Positions 1 through 30,665 of a stretch of 64,000 bases of DNA are shown here, in pieces (within the stretch, counting starts at the first letter, position 1; the number at the start of each line of letters is the position of its first letter). Source of the DNA: Hyalella azteca (taxonomy: Eukaryota > Arthropoda > Malacostraca > Amphipoda > Hyalellidae); the NCBI RefSeq assembly GCF_000764305.2, contig NW_025936006.1, positions 568,388-632,387 on the forward strand, written 5' to 3'. The notes under the pieces are model-generated. The model was given only the letters and a program-made list of their open reading frames with translations, was not told the DNA's origin and ran no database searches. A program made the position numbers and the translations under genes.

Positions 1-1359
1 CAGACTAGAATGGATATGACAGACTCGGGACTTGAAGGTCCGTCGGTCTGTCACAGAAGCACCGGAGGGAAATATCATCTAAAACACTACAGTTTCTGTC
101 AATAACTTCCAGGCATGTTGAGGTATTACGTTGACAGGCATAAATTGATCACTAACTTATCTATATAAACTCCCCATGTAAAATAGCTGGGAATTCTTTC
201 ATAATGGAAAATCATCTATTAATATAGTTATAGTTAGTTAATATAAAATGTATTAACTATAGTTAATAGATATAGTTATAAATAATAACTATATCTATCA
301 ATATAGTTATTATCTCAGCGGTTCCCTTACCCCGAATCTCGTTGCTGCAACCATGGTTATGTTAACCACATGCCACCCCCCTTCCATATGTGAGGAAATG
401 TCTTAGAAACTGCACAGGGAATAGTGCCTTTAAGGAGTTGCTCTTCAACTATTCTTAGGAGTTGCTCTTCGGATGTTTCTTTCATTCACTAACACAATAA
501 ATTATTGCACAGACTAAGTAAACTGAAAGAATCCCTTTCATTAAGCCAAAAGCTGAACGAGTTATAAGCACAGGCGAAGCTGCCCTAGCGCCAGAACATG
601 TTTAGCACAAGCGCTACACAGAACATGAATACAAACCACACATTATTACATGTATTGCTGAACAGAGAAATTACTTAGTGCAACGTAATACAAGGTCTTA
701 TCAAGAGCCTCGTTTCGCAGCTCAATGTACAAGAAAAAGGAAGTTTCAACGCACACCTTCTCAACTGGATAAGCGAACTTCATTTCAATTTCCCTTCAAC
801 TTCTCGCTTGCTAGACCCTCATTAGGTGTTATAAAAAATACGAGTCATCAATGGTGACACGTGAACCTTGATCAAGCTTGGTAAAATTTCACTGTTAATC
901 CACATTTTATGAACCGATTCGGCTGAAGAAGAGAAATAAAATTGATCGCGTAGGGAAATTGTTAATAAATACTTTAGAACTCTGAACTCACATCAGCATT
1001 AGTTGCTTTAGGCTTGCTTGTTCACGAGTGCTTCATACCCAATTTATTTTATAGTCATTTGATTCTTCGTGATAGGAATCTCATTCGGACGAGCTTGCAG
1101 AGATAATTTGTCCGGAATAGTTCGCCGAATGTATAAGCGTTACTGAAAAACCGGTCAGAGTTGCTTATAACTGAGACTTGTGTCACTTAGTAACTTGAAT
1201 AACTTAATAAGAGTAATTTTACTTACAATGTCTGACAAATTGTATGAGTACCTAGAACGTAGGACTGCCAAGAGAGCCCTATTGAGAGTTCATGCTCAGT
1301 ACCACACAGTCTTAAGTCTGCACCCAGCTCCGTCCGCACGGGTGGAATTCATTAAACGC
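1..1359. other. Downstream flank of VKR, probable 3' UTR and intergenic DNA
   Basis: No coding sequence recognised. On the minus strand a possible polyadenylation signal AATAAA is at 1048-1043, about 310 bases after the stop codon. It is a candidate only, because AT-rich sequence gives such hexamers by chance. Confidence 0.35.
217..312. repeat. AT-rich palindromic repeat
   Basis: Repeated TATAGTTA/TAACTATA words in both orientations can fold into imperfect hairpins. No gene or element identified. Confidence 0.6.
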
Positions 1360-20613
<19,254 letters not shown>

Positions 20614-23600
20614 CCTGTTGCCGTCCTGAATCAATGATGAACAATCCTGGCCTTCAATTCCATAAAATTCTTATGCCATTTCAAAGACATGAAGAAAGAA
20701 TTTTTGTGGTCTCTTCAAAGGACAGCGTTGAGATGAAAAATAGAAGGACGCAAACGGTTCCCTGCGAGTGCTGAGATCGCATTGAATGCAGCTGCCAAGT
20801 CCAGGAAGTTGATGACCGATTTAAGTGCTTGCACAGATCATGGAGTCACGGAGTGATGGCAGTCCTTAACATCGCAGGAAGATTATTCTCCTATACGGCG
20901 TTCCTCCTTCACTCGTCTTCGAGAGGAGTCGTTGAAAATCCGCTTGCTTGTGAGAGTTAGCCGCAGTTACCCTCTGATACTGATGGAATGCACACGAAGG
21001 AAGAGATGCGTGCATGTGCTGGTGAGTGGAGGCTTCTTATCAGTACCACGGCGGCGTACGTATCCCTTTTGCTCCCACTGCAATAGAGATAAAAAAATCA
21101 ATAACACCATTTTTTATATATTTATAAACAATCATGAAAATCTTTTTCCAGATTTAATACTGTATACATGACTAAAACACTTTTATAAAGAAAGGCTTCG
21201 AAGTTCTATCGAATAGAATAATTCTCAAAAATGTAACACCAAACGCCTGACAGAAAAAAATAGTAGCAGTAAAAGGCTTCGCTGAAACAGATGCGGTCTC
21301 AAAGAATCGAAGGTAAACCAATATTATTCAGCGATTGCAAGCATGCACATCGAAAGTAAAGCCAGTGGCAGCTCTTATGTAAGACCCAATATCTAAGATA
21401 GCCACAAATTCCGCGAGACTTTGGCAACTCTTAAGACCGAAGATCGTCCAACCTGAAGCCACTCTTCACATCAGGTCGATATCATAATTTCCTGCAACCT
21501 AAGCTCAGTCGCCTCCTAGTTTTAAAACACGAGAGCGATCTTCAGGTGGCCGATGTATTACACGCGGTCAGCCGGAGCCAACATGGCCATCAGCCTTCAG
21601 TCACGCCCAAGCAAACAGAGAAAGATTTACGAGTTCGAATAATGACAGCAGCGTGCGAAACATGCTGCAAAGTCTTGCTAGTTTAACGACAATATGGAGT
21701 CTGCGTGGCTATGATTGAGGATTAAACATGCCATAACAGGGAAATGGAAGCTGATAAATAAATTCCTGTACATCGATAAATCAAGCATGAATATTTTCAC
21801 AAATTGACTTCAGAAGAACTGAAAATAACGTACATTACAGCAGCTGCCATGTTCATAATTTTACTTCGTGATATAGTCGATTTACGAAGTTTTCTTTGCC
21901 TTTAATTGTTATTGTTTTCCTTTGACGCTGTTGGAGAATCTCTTTGCGCAGACACAAATGTTGACAGCAAATAAGCCACACCCAGTGTAGACAATTATTC
22001 AATGAAGGTAAATAGTGCGACATTATTTTACGATTAGATCAGTGATTTACATTAAAAAATGTAACTCAGTACTCACTGAAGTGAGTGACAGAGAGCGCAT
22101 TTTCTCGTCGACGAAAACTTGAGGTCACGGACGGGCGGACAGACGGACGGACGGACAGACAGACAGACGGACATGGCGAGCACAATAGTGCATTTTTTCC
22201 ATAAATGAGAAAATGCGCTAAAAATGGCTTTTGACCGGTCCGCGCTGAGGTTATCTTGCATGACCAGATGAGACCACGCGCACACTGGCGCGCAGGCAAG
22301 CGATCAATGCAGTTTGATCTCATTCTTGATGAATTGACTGAGCCATTCACTCACAGAATAATGAAACAATGGGTGAAATATTGCACTGAATTTAAACAGG
22401 TTTTATCATCGGAGCGAAGTATAGAAAAGGAAACGACCATATAAATAGAAATTTTGGGAGCAGTTAAGTTCAACCTATCGAGTCATTAACAGGAATTTGA
22501 GAACAAATTAGTTATGAATTATAACGGACAGACAGTGAAGCATTAGGCAGTGTTACGCGAAACGGGTTACAACGCATACGAATGTCACCTCATGCTTTCA
22601 TTTACAAATAAATGAAAATAACAATGTAGCCGCGCCACGGTCGTCACTAAATTTTTGTTCCGCAATTCTCCTTGAAATTTTTGCGATTATTCAAAGAGTT
22701 ATTTCTTACATTTTTTCTGTCAAATTTGTGCTCATTTTTTTCATTAATGATTTTGTCTCTCGATTTTACTAGCATTTTCATTTAGAGAAAAAGTCAGTTC
22801 AACTTTATCATCCCATATTCGTCACCTTCAATCTGTCAGTCGTGAAGGATTTTGCACTTCACTGTTGGTGAACCTTCTGTGACCTTATTATTGTGATCTT
22901 TAAATATGTGTTCTGATATTTGTGAATTATAATTTTGCTAGTAATAACTAGAGTTAAGTATTATTGCCGCATCTTGTTAACTTTATTATTTTTGTTTACA
23001 GAATCATATTAGTTCACTACTACGAACAATAAATTCAGTGCGAGTCATCCGCTGGGTATGTTTTGAGTATATGTATATTTTTATATCATTTTTTGTTCTT
23101 GTTTCTATATTCATCAATACCCTTGTTACCAATAAAGTGTCAAGCATACCAAGTTCACTTCCCTGCACTGTTCAAGTTTGGTTGTCTTGGCTGGCGCTAA
23201 CGTACGAGCGTTCGATAGTCAATGTCGCGCTTACAACATGACAAATAATTACTTGTAGAGGCAATACTAAATTAATAGGGATTTCAGAAGCAAAATTTTT
23301 TGAGTGAACAACGAATAGATAATAAAAAAAATATATGCACAGCGGAGAATCCGCGCTCGGAGCGCCCGGAGCAGCGGGTATTTCTGTGGCCATTTTAACA
23401 GCAGCCGCCCTCATTCATGTAATTGTTCTGATGCACAGAAAAAATACCCGACGAACAGTTTACTCTCTAATTAATGTACACTGGAAGTGTATACTCAAAT
23501 TCCTTTATTATGCATTCCAATATTGAGTCTTGCAGAATGATATATTTTTTAAGTTCCAGAACATGAGCGAGGTCTGGACTTCATATGAGAAGATTTATTG

Positions 23601-24851
23601 ACCAAGAGCAAATATCGATGAGGAAAGATAAGAATAGCAAATAATTTAACTGAAATAAATCTTGTTAAGTTAGTCCTCGGTTAACTCACTAGTCAATTTA
23701 GCGATATTTGCAGAACAAAGACCATGCGTAAGGCATTAATGGAAAATAATTCAATACAATATAAAGGGAGGCCTACAAAATTAATCAGGGATTGAATTAA
23801 ACTGGCGCAATCAATTACCAGAGACACCACAAGCCATTGAAAATTAAAGCCAGCCGACCACCGGCCCTCCATCGACCAGCCATCGTCCGCCTGAGATTTG
23901 TACGAGGGTATATAGGAGTGGTCATAAAGCCGGCGTTTAGAGGTGAGCAGCACAAGAGGAAGCCTCTGCCTGGTATAATTAGCATTGAAATTTGATCATC
24001 AGGCATTGAGCACGATCGAATCACAGGCTAAATCACATTAAACTTCACTGCGACGAAGTAAGAATGTTGTTCAAACGGTAGATATTAGCATCTAAATTGG
24101 CCAAAAAAGGGGAAACAAGATGATAAAATAATATAGTTACAAAGTAAGAGAATTTATTATTATACTAGCCTATACCTCCGGTTCATCGGATTGGGAAATT
24201 TTTAGAATACTAGCTTATTTTTGAACTTCATCTTGTCCGGAGTTTGTCTCGCTTACCATATTTGGACGGCCTCGTATTAAAATAATCCACTTCTGTCATC
24301 GTCGTTCGTCATGAGCCTCACGGTCACACAATGCAATAATTTATTCAATAGCACTTTAAATGAAGATTATTGAATGCTCGATTGCTTGTTAATGATTAAT
24401 GACTTTCACCTGAAGCTTTGGAGAGGTTGGTTCGCCATTGAGCGAACCAAGTGTTCGTTTCACGCCGCCAGTCTAGAACAATTATTATGGTCGGAAGCTC
24501 TGCGGCGGTTGACCTTAACCTTCTAAGTGACCATTAAATCCGAGATTCAAACCTGCCCATCTCAAATGATGGACCATTAAATACATTCGAATTTCACTCC
24601 TAACCATTAGAACGTGACTTTCGGAAGCCCTTCCGGGTTCTGAAGACGCGCACTAAGAAGACATCTTATGTTATGGCATGGCACGTCGGTGAGTGGCGCG
24701 GATAAACCGGCTACAATTAAGCCGCCAGCGATACGTCTCCGACGATCAATGAAAATTTGCAATACCCCGTCCGGAGTCCTGGTCGTAGAAATGGGCAATA
24801 CGCCGTGCATAAGAGTCATAGTCGTACTCTCATTACATTCTTCAGTTAAGC
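20614..24851. other. Upstream flank of VKR, no gene recognised
   Basis: This should contain the VKR 5' UTR and promoter, but no TATA or initiator element stands out enough to call. Short frames have no recognisable products. A purine-rich AGAC/GGAC tract at 22136-22172 sits between inverted copies of GCGCATTTTCTC (22095-22106 and 22207-22218), probably a small inserted repeat. Confidence 0.5.
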
Positions 24852-24852
24852 T

Positions 24853-24948
24853 CCACAGGAGCAGCATGCATTCAGTATCCACAGGAGCAGCATGCATTCA
24901 GTATCCACAGGAGCAGCATGCATTCAGTGTTCACAGGAGAAGCATGCA
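24853..24948 (+). repeat. 26-bp tandem repeat
   Basis: Four units of the CCACAGGAGCAGCATGCATT type, each followed by a CAGTAT-like end. Confidence 0.85.
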
Positions 24949-24962
24949 TAGTTTCATGGAAA

Positions 24963-26966
24963 CAAGTTTATAAGTCCTCCAGGAGCGTTAAACTGAAACG
25001 GACTATTTCAGAATCGTTTTGAAGCGCACAAAATCACGTGAAATTCACAAAATTAGGTGCAGAGTTTTCAAACTTTATTACACCAATTGAACATCGCGGC
25101 AGACTAACGCCAACTATCGGAGGATACACGAAACAACTCATTACTATAAGATAGCAGAATAAGCTTATTTAAACACGAGTGGTTAATGACCAGAGATGAA
25201 ATGAATGATGTCACATTCGAAACGTCGTTAATAAATTAAATTACTTCCTTGAACCTGAATTTTTATCAACCAACGTCCACTGAAGAATATTGTTCGATCC
25301 TGAAAATTTAAATCAATGATTTCTCTGGTCATTAACCACTCGTGTTTAAAGAAACAACTCATCTGCATATACGTAGAAGTAAGAGAATTCTACTCATCTT
25401 ATATTCAAGCTGGTAATAATTTATAACCTGCAGGTTATCTTGGTATAGAAGGGAATTAACTTTCCTCTAGTAATTCCAGATTCAATGAAAAACATCCTTG
25501 GCTATTTACTAAATTTAAGAGCATAATTAAAATCCTGTTCAATGACTTTTAAGCACTCTAGAAATCCAGCAGGACCTGTGGACAAACGAAGACGAAACTT
25601 AAGACTTATCATACTATGCTGCATTTCACTTTGAAATAAATCGTTAAGAAAAAGACCGGCAGTTCATTTCTTTAATATGAAAATTTACATGTATCGCTTG
25701 ATTTAATTTGCAGTACTTCTTTGATTAGAATATTGTTTACGATCATTTCATAATCAGATTATGTCTGCTCAGTTTCGTGCTACTATGGATCATCATGGAA
25801 GGTATTATTCCACGCTTTTTTTTCGTTTAAATAAATAAAATGATCAGCCACAAGAAGAGTGAAACAAATGCTTCCGTCGGCACAACACAGAGCTTATTAA
25901 ATGCATGAAGACCTTCCGTATTTCCTGCAGCATAAACACTTCTCATAAGAAGTGTGTTATTTGCAGCTCTGTAATTCCCATTGTTCGATTCTTATAAATA
26001 TCATCGGCCGAATGCTCGACAATATATTTGTTTGCACATCACATATCTTAAAAACACTAATTTTCCTACACAAAATAGCGAGCAATATCATGGGTTTCAG
26101 GTATGACGGATCGCTATATATACAACCGAAGACGCCACGCGTCGACGATGTGGGCGAGTTTGTTAGCAAACACGCGCACTTTAATCTGAAGCTGAGATAA
26201 ATACTTGGAATAACACCGCAGCAGGTGCATGCAGTGATTAGCACTCATGGGGATACCAAGATATTGCGGACCTCAAAGCACGATGTTTAGCCACGCAACT
26301 CGCACGATATTTGGAGCAATTTGCATTGCAGAGAGTCGTGTTGGTTTTTATTTTACTTATTCTATATAATGCTTTTCACAGGCATTTAAATAAAACATGC
26401 ATGATTAAGATGGTCCAGGAAGAAGTGAACGTTGGACGTCATAGTGCAAGAAATGATCGCATGATACATGACCAGAAAGTGATACAAGAACTTTTTGATT
26501 TCATTTCACATGAACTCGATTTCGTGATTTTTTATTTGATTCGGCGGTCAAAATTTTATTTTTTATTTCTTTTTTTTTTGCCGAAACGTACAGAAGCTAT
26601 TGTAATATAGAGTTTTATTCGGCAGTAGTTCGCGACGAAGATACGGGACTATGAATTTACCGTCTTTTTGCTGGGCGTTTTTATTGTGCGTACAAAATGT
26701 TAAAACATAAAATATGAAAACATAAGAAAGAGGCACATCATGCGATATAAAACCTTTCTAAATTGTTCTTTGGTTAAGTTACGTAGCGCCACCTGGCGCA
26801 ATTAGCCTGAAAAATAGCATGCTTCAACAAAGTGATATCAACAAACGCTCGCACGCACCAAAGATTGCGTCACAGAGCTCATTAGCGCAATTCTTAACTG
26901 CCGTTTGGCACAGCACCAGCATACCGTCCGTCTGTCCCTCAGGCAGCATTGCAACGCCTGCACAAA
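24963..26966. other. Gene-free AT-rich DNA around the fold-back element
   Basis: Nothing recognised beyond the fold-back element. Short reading frames (for example 26311-26610) show no family features. Confidence 0.5.
25168..25350. mobile_element. Small fold-back element with 29-bp perfect inverted ends
   Basis: 25168-25196 (TTTAAACACGAGTGGTTAAT...) is repeated perfectly inverted at 25322-25350. The 12-base direct repeat GAAACAACTCAT is at 25130-25141 and 25351-25362. It may be a target duplication, although the left copy lies 26 bases outside the left arm. The interior has no coding capacity: a MITE-like element. Confidence 0.7.
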
Positions 26967-27016
26967 CTGCCGTGCGCAGCAACACAAACTGCCGTGCGCA
27001 GCAACACAAACTGCCG
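26967..27016 (+). repeat. Minisatellite A (22 bp), first copy
   Basis: About two and a half units of CAACACAAACTGCCGTGCGC. The same array appears at 33876-34018. It ends abruptly at a sequencing adapter. Confidence 0.9.
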
Positions 27017-27054
27017 CTGTCTCTTATACACATCTAGATGTGTATAAGAGACAG
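27017..27054. other. Nextera mate-pair junction adapter (sequencing artefact)
   Basis: A perfect 38-bp palindrome made of the Tn5 mosaic end CTGTCTCTTATACACATCT and its reverse complement, exactly the circularisation junction of Nextera mate-pair libraries. In translation it gives the well-known contaminant strings MCIRDS and VYKRQ. It is not genomic, so the join between minisatellites A and B here is artificial. Confidence 0.98.
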
Positions 27055-27200
27055 ACCAGCAGCTCTGTTTACGTCCCGCCTCTACCAGCAGCTCTGTTCC
27101 AGCAATTCTCTTTACGTCCCGCCCCTACCAGCAACTCTGTTTACGTCCCGCCTCTACCAGCAACTCTGTTACGTCCCGCCTCTACCAGCAACTCTGTTAC
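27055..27200 (+). repeat. Minisatellite B (about 29 bp), first copy, lying inside a transposase frame
   Basis: Imperfect units CCTCTACCAGCAACTCTGTT + TACGTCCCG. In one plus frame a unit reads VYVPPLPATL, which is itself part of a mariner-like transposase, so the repeat has expanded within that gene. The same array appears at 37668-37754. Confidence 0.85.
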
Positions 27201-27471
27201 GTCCCGCCTCTATCTGAAGCTCTGGTTGATCTGAAGAACCGTATAACTGCTGCGGTGCACTCTGTAACAGAAGATATGCTTTCTCGTGTGTGGGACGAGT
27301 TTGGCTACCGTTTAGATGTTTGCCGTGCAGCACAATGGGGAAATATTAAACATTTATAAATATGTAAAAAAATACGAATCTTTTTCTTTACATTGGTGTG
27401 TAGATTATTCATTTTGAATTTATACTTTAATAATACTAATTTATTAAATTGGATCCATCATTTAGAAAAAC
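27170..27471 (+). pseudogene. 3' half of a mariner-like transposon (transposase C-terminus and terminal repeat)
   Basis: After the B array the plus strand reads EALVDLKNRITAAVHSVTED, then MLSRVWDEFGYRLDVCRAA and a stop near 27360. This is the C-terminal helix region of mariner/SETMAR-type transposases (LKxRI...MLxxVWxExxYRLDVCR). A long terminal repeat follows, ending ATTTAGAAAAACCCTG, then TA. The repeat matches 37388-37500 in inverse orientation for over 100 bp. The catalytic part is missing. The 5' half is at 37388-37754, and the two were probably one element. Confidence 0.8.
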
Positions 27472-27479
27472 CCTGTATT

Positions 27480-30404
27480 GTAGGCACTTGCCTCAAAATC
27501 TAGGCATAGAATGGCTGGCCATGTTCAGCTTTCATGTAGATGCGACACACTTGTACGTCATGCGCACCGAGCCATATTTTAGAGGATATTGCACAGTAAT
27601 TAGTGCAGCTGTTATGAACGCAATGCGACTCTTCGCAGAAGACCACGAGCTCTCGAGTGCGGCGACTGGCAGCGCGTAAACACTACACATAAACGACCAC
27701 CAACACATCGCAGAATATTACAACTTCAAAAATTCCGAAGATGAACTCGCATTGCTTAGGTTTATACAAATATTCTAATTGGGTGCTGCGTCCAGCGCCG
27801 TGGATGAGATATGCGTGTGCGCCATAGGCATATCTCAACACACTAATTAACGATGTCTGAAACATTTCCCGGATGAATGCTATGAATGGATGTTGGTTTG
27901 GAATTGAATTCCAACTTCAGCGTTTAAATATCTGGAAAAAAATCAAAAGAGGCACCTTCTTTGACATTTTGATAAAGTTCTATGAATCTTTCGTCGCCAG
28001 TAGCGGCCTGTCCGTTAATTGCCCACAGCAGCAACTAGTGTGTAGTTCTCAGGGCCGCCTGAGGGATCCAGCAACTACGTATATCTCAACAAGCATCTAA
28101 CGTTGAAATAATGTTGATTAAAGGTTATTTTGACGAAATAAACTCGTTAAAAGTAAACTAATCACGTTTATTTTCAACGTCATTTGCCGTGCGGTTGAGT
28201 GTGAGCCGCCTTATAGCTCCCGATGGGGAGGATGGTTGAGTGCAATACAAGACGGGTAAGTCTTGCCGTCATCAGGGGACGTGCTGCAATTTAATGAGGC
28301 AATTGCTGCTCCGATGATGAATGATTGATGTGATCTCGACTGATATTTCTGCTGCGGGAAGTATTACATTGTGAGTTGTTGTTGAGTGGCAGTATACACT
28401 TAGTGGCAGGGATACATTGCCACTTAGAGATACACTGCCACTTGAGTGGCAGGGATACATAGTGGTAGTGGTCATTCCTGGAGTGAATACATTAGATGAA
28501 ATAAATAATGAGGACACAACGAGTGAGGTCCTTCAACGCATAATAGACATTGTCGAAAATGAATTCAATTTTTGTTCTATCAGCAAGAAAATATTACCAA
28601 ACAGCCATGCAACTAGCTATCCACAATCTTTCCAAACCACCATTCAACCATATTCGCATCTTCACATAACTCATCATTCATCATACGAAAGAACAGCCCA
28701 CGAAGCTTCCAATACACACGCGCATGACGGCTGTGCTACAGAGAGCGCGTGGCAGAGATCAATATTGGTTTCGGTCACCGTGCCTCTGAGTCTACGGCTT
28801 CTGCTCGACTAATTTCAGAGGAAAAATAGCGATCGCAGTCTTTTTCCCCTAGGGAAAAAGACAACAGTATTCGGAAATCATTGGAAGTCAGTGCCATTGA
28901 TGAGGCACATTATTTTTTTTTAACTAGGAGTCAGTCGAGTTGATGAGGGCCCCGAAAAAATACAATATAGATACACAGAAAAACGTAACAGTTAAAAACG
29001 ATGTCAGTTTAATAAATAATGTACGTAAGTCTAATATTGTTCATACACGTAAATTATCAATACCTCAATGTGATGCATTAAACAATGATTAGCGATAAGT
29101 GATAAACAGAGGAAAGTTTGCCTTTGTGTGCCTTTTCAGAAGAAGTTTTGTTAGCGTCTTAAGTTTTGTCTTAGCTATTGGTGCACGTAATTATTAGCGT
29201 CTTTGACGTGTGAATATAGCGCATTGAAACGAAAAGCCATCAAACCCCATAATGCTGATCATAAAGTGACAAATGACTCGTCAAAAATAGATCAGATGTC
29301 AAATTATTTGGGGCTCGTGTCAAGACAAGTTTAATTTTATTCTTCGTTAAATCGAATTCATTTCAAATCCATTCAATTCTAAGTTTGACCACACATCTAA
29401 CTGCTCACCAACGTTTTCCAACTCTCCAGCGTAGGAAGGCAAAAACGCGCCTAGTTTTGAGACAAAAATTCTAGGGACAAATGCACGCACATTCTCGATG
29501 ACGGCCAAATGGAAGGCCGAATTTATTATTTAAAAAAGGTTTTTCAGCGTAGGACATTTTACAGCAAATTGACGAATTTTAGCAGAGCGAGGTAAAAAAC
29601 GCTGACCTTGGCATTGCGTTTTCCAGCTCATGCGTCAGGATGTGCACTGGAAGCGTAGACTTAAAATTGTGAGACGAAAATTTATTACACCTTTGAGAGG
29701 ATGATGATTGAGAGCAAATCTGGAAGCGTTTTTTAATTATCTATCAAGAGGCTACTACATAAACTCGGCTATTGTTACTAACCAACCACGAATCTCAAGA
29801 ACCTCCACGAACAAGCGAGATAAATTGCAGGCAAGCGTCAGTCTTCCCGACTCCATTTGACAAGATTTATCGTCGGATTAGAGATCGGCTGCAAGGATTC
29901 TAAAAATAAATGTCTTTACAGTTTTGAAAATTCAACAGGTAGCTAAATCCTTTATATTTACATAAACAACATTATTTATCAGGATTCGTAAAGCATAAGA
30001 AAAGAACGATCCCCGTCAAGTTAAATACCGTGCACGCCTTGTATTGCATTTCTTAAGCTAAAGAGCAAATGAAAAATGCTCATACTTGCGGATAATTTTA
30101 GGTCGTACGAATCACAAAAACAGGCCTTTAATAATTCCTCAATTCTAAAGAGCAAACGACGCTGGCGTTACAAAGTGTACAGCTCATTACTGCTTTTTAC
30201 TTGAGTTACCTAAAATTATATCACAAGGGAAAAATTAATAAAAATTCTAAACCCTTCAACACACAGCAAAACCCAATAATGACATCGTTCCTGCAATATC
30301 CATTAAAATGAATACAAACGGCAGTGTAAATCAATAACTTAACTATATTGAATGTAGTCCTGCACGAGACGGTGATCAGGAACTAGTTACCGGAAATCGC
30401 AATA
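27480..30404. other. Gene-free DNA
   Basis: No gene recognised. A short AGTGGCAGGGATACA tandem/inverted cluster lies at 28383-28470. A 131-codon plus-strand frame (28417-28812) starts inside it and shows no family motif. Confidence 0.5.
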
Positions 30405-30665
30405 TGCGGGAGAAAACGAGTGGGAACTAGTTACAGCGGCGCGCAATAAGCGGGAGCCAATGAGTGGAACTAGTTACAGCGGCGTGCAATAAGCGGGAGC
30501 CAATGAGTGGAACTAGTTACAGCGGCGCGCAACAAGCGGGAGCCAATGAGTGGAACTAGTTACAGCGGTGCGCAATAAGCGGGAGCCAATGAGTGGAACT
30601 AGTTACAGCGGTGCGCAATAAGCGGGAGCCAATGAGTGGGAACTAGTTACAGCGGTGCGCAATAG
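30405..30665 (+). repeat. 43-bp minisatellite
   Basis: Six units of the type GCGGGAGCCAATGAGTGGAA + CTAGTTACAGCGGCGCGCAA + TAA. Confidence 0.9.

Noticed and set aside
27017..27054. Perfect palindrome considered as a Tn5-like insertion or hairpin regulator
   Set aside because: Exact match to the mate-pair junction adapter, found twice at artificial joins.
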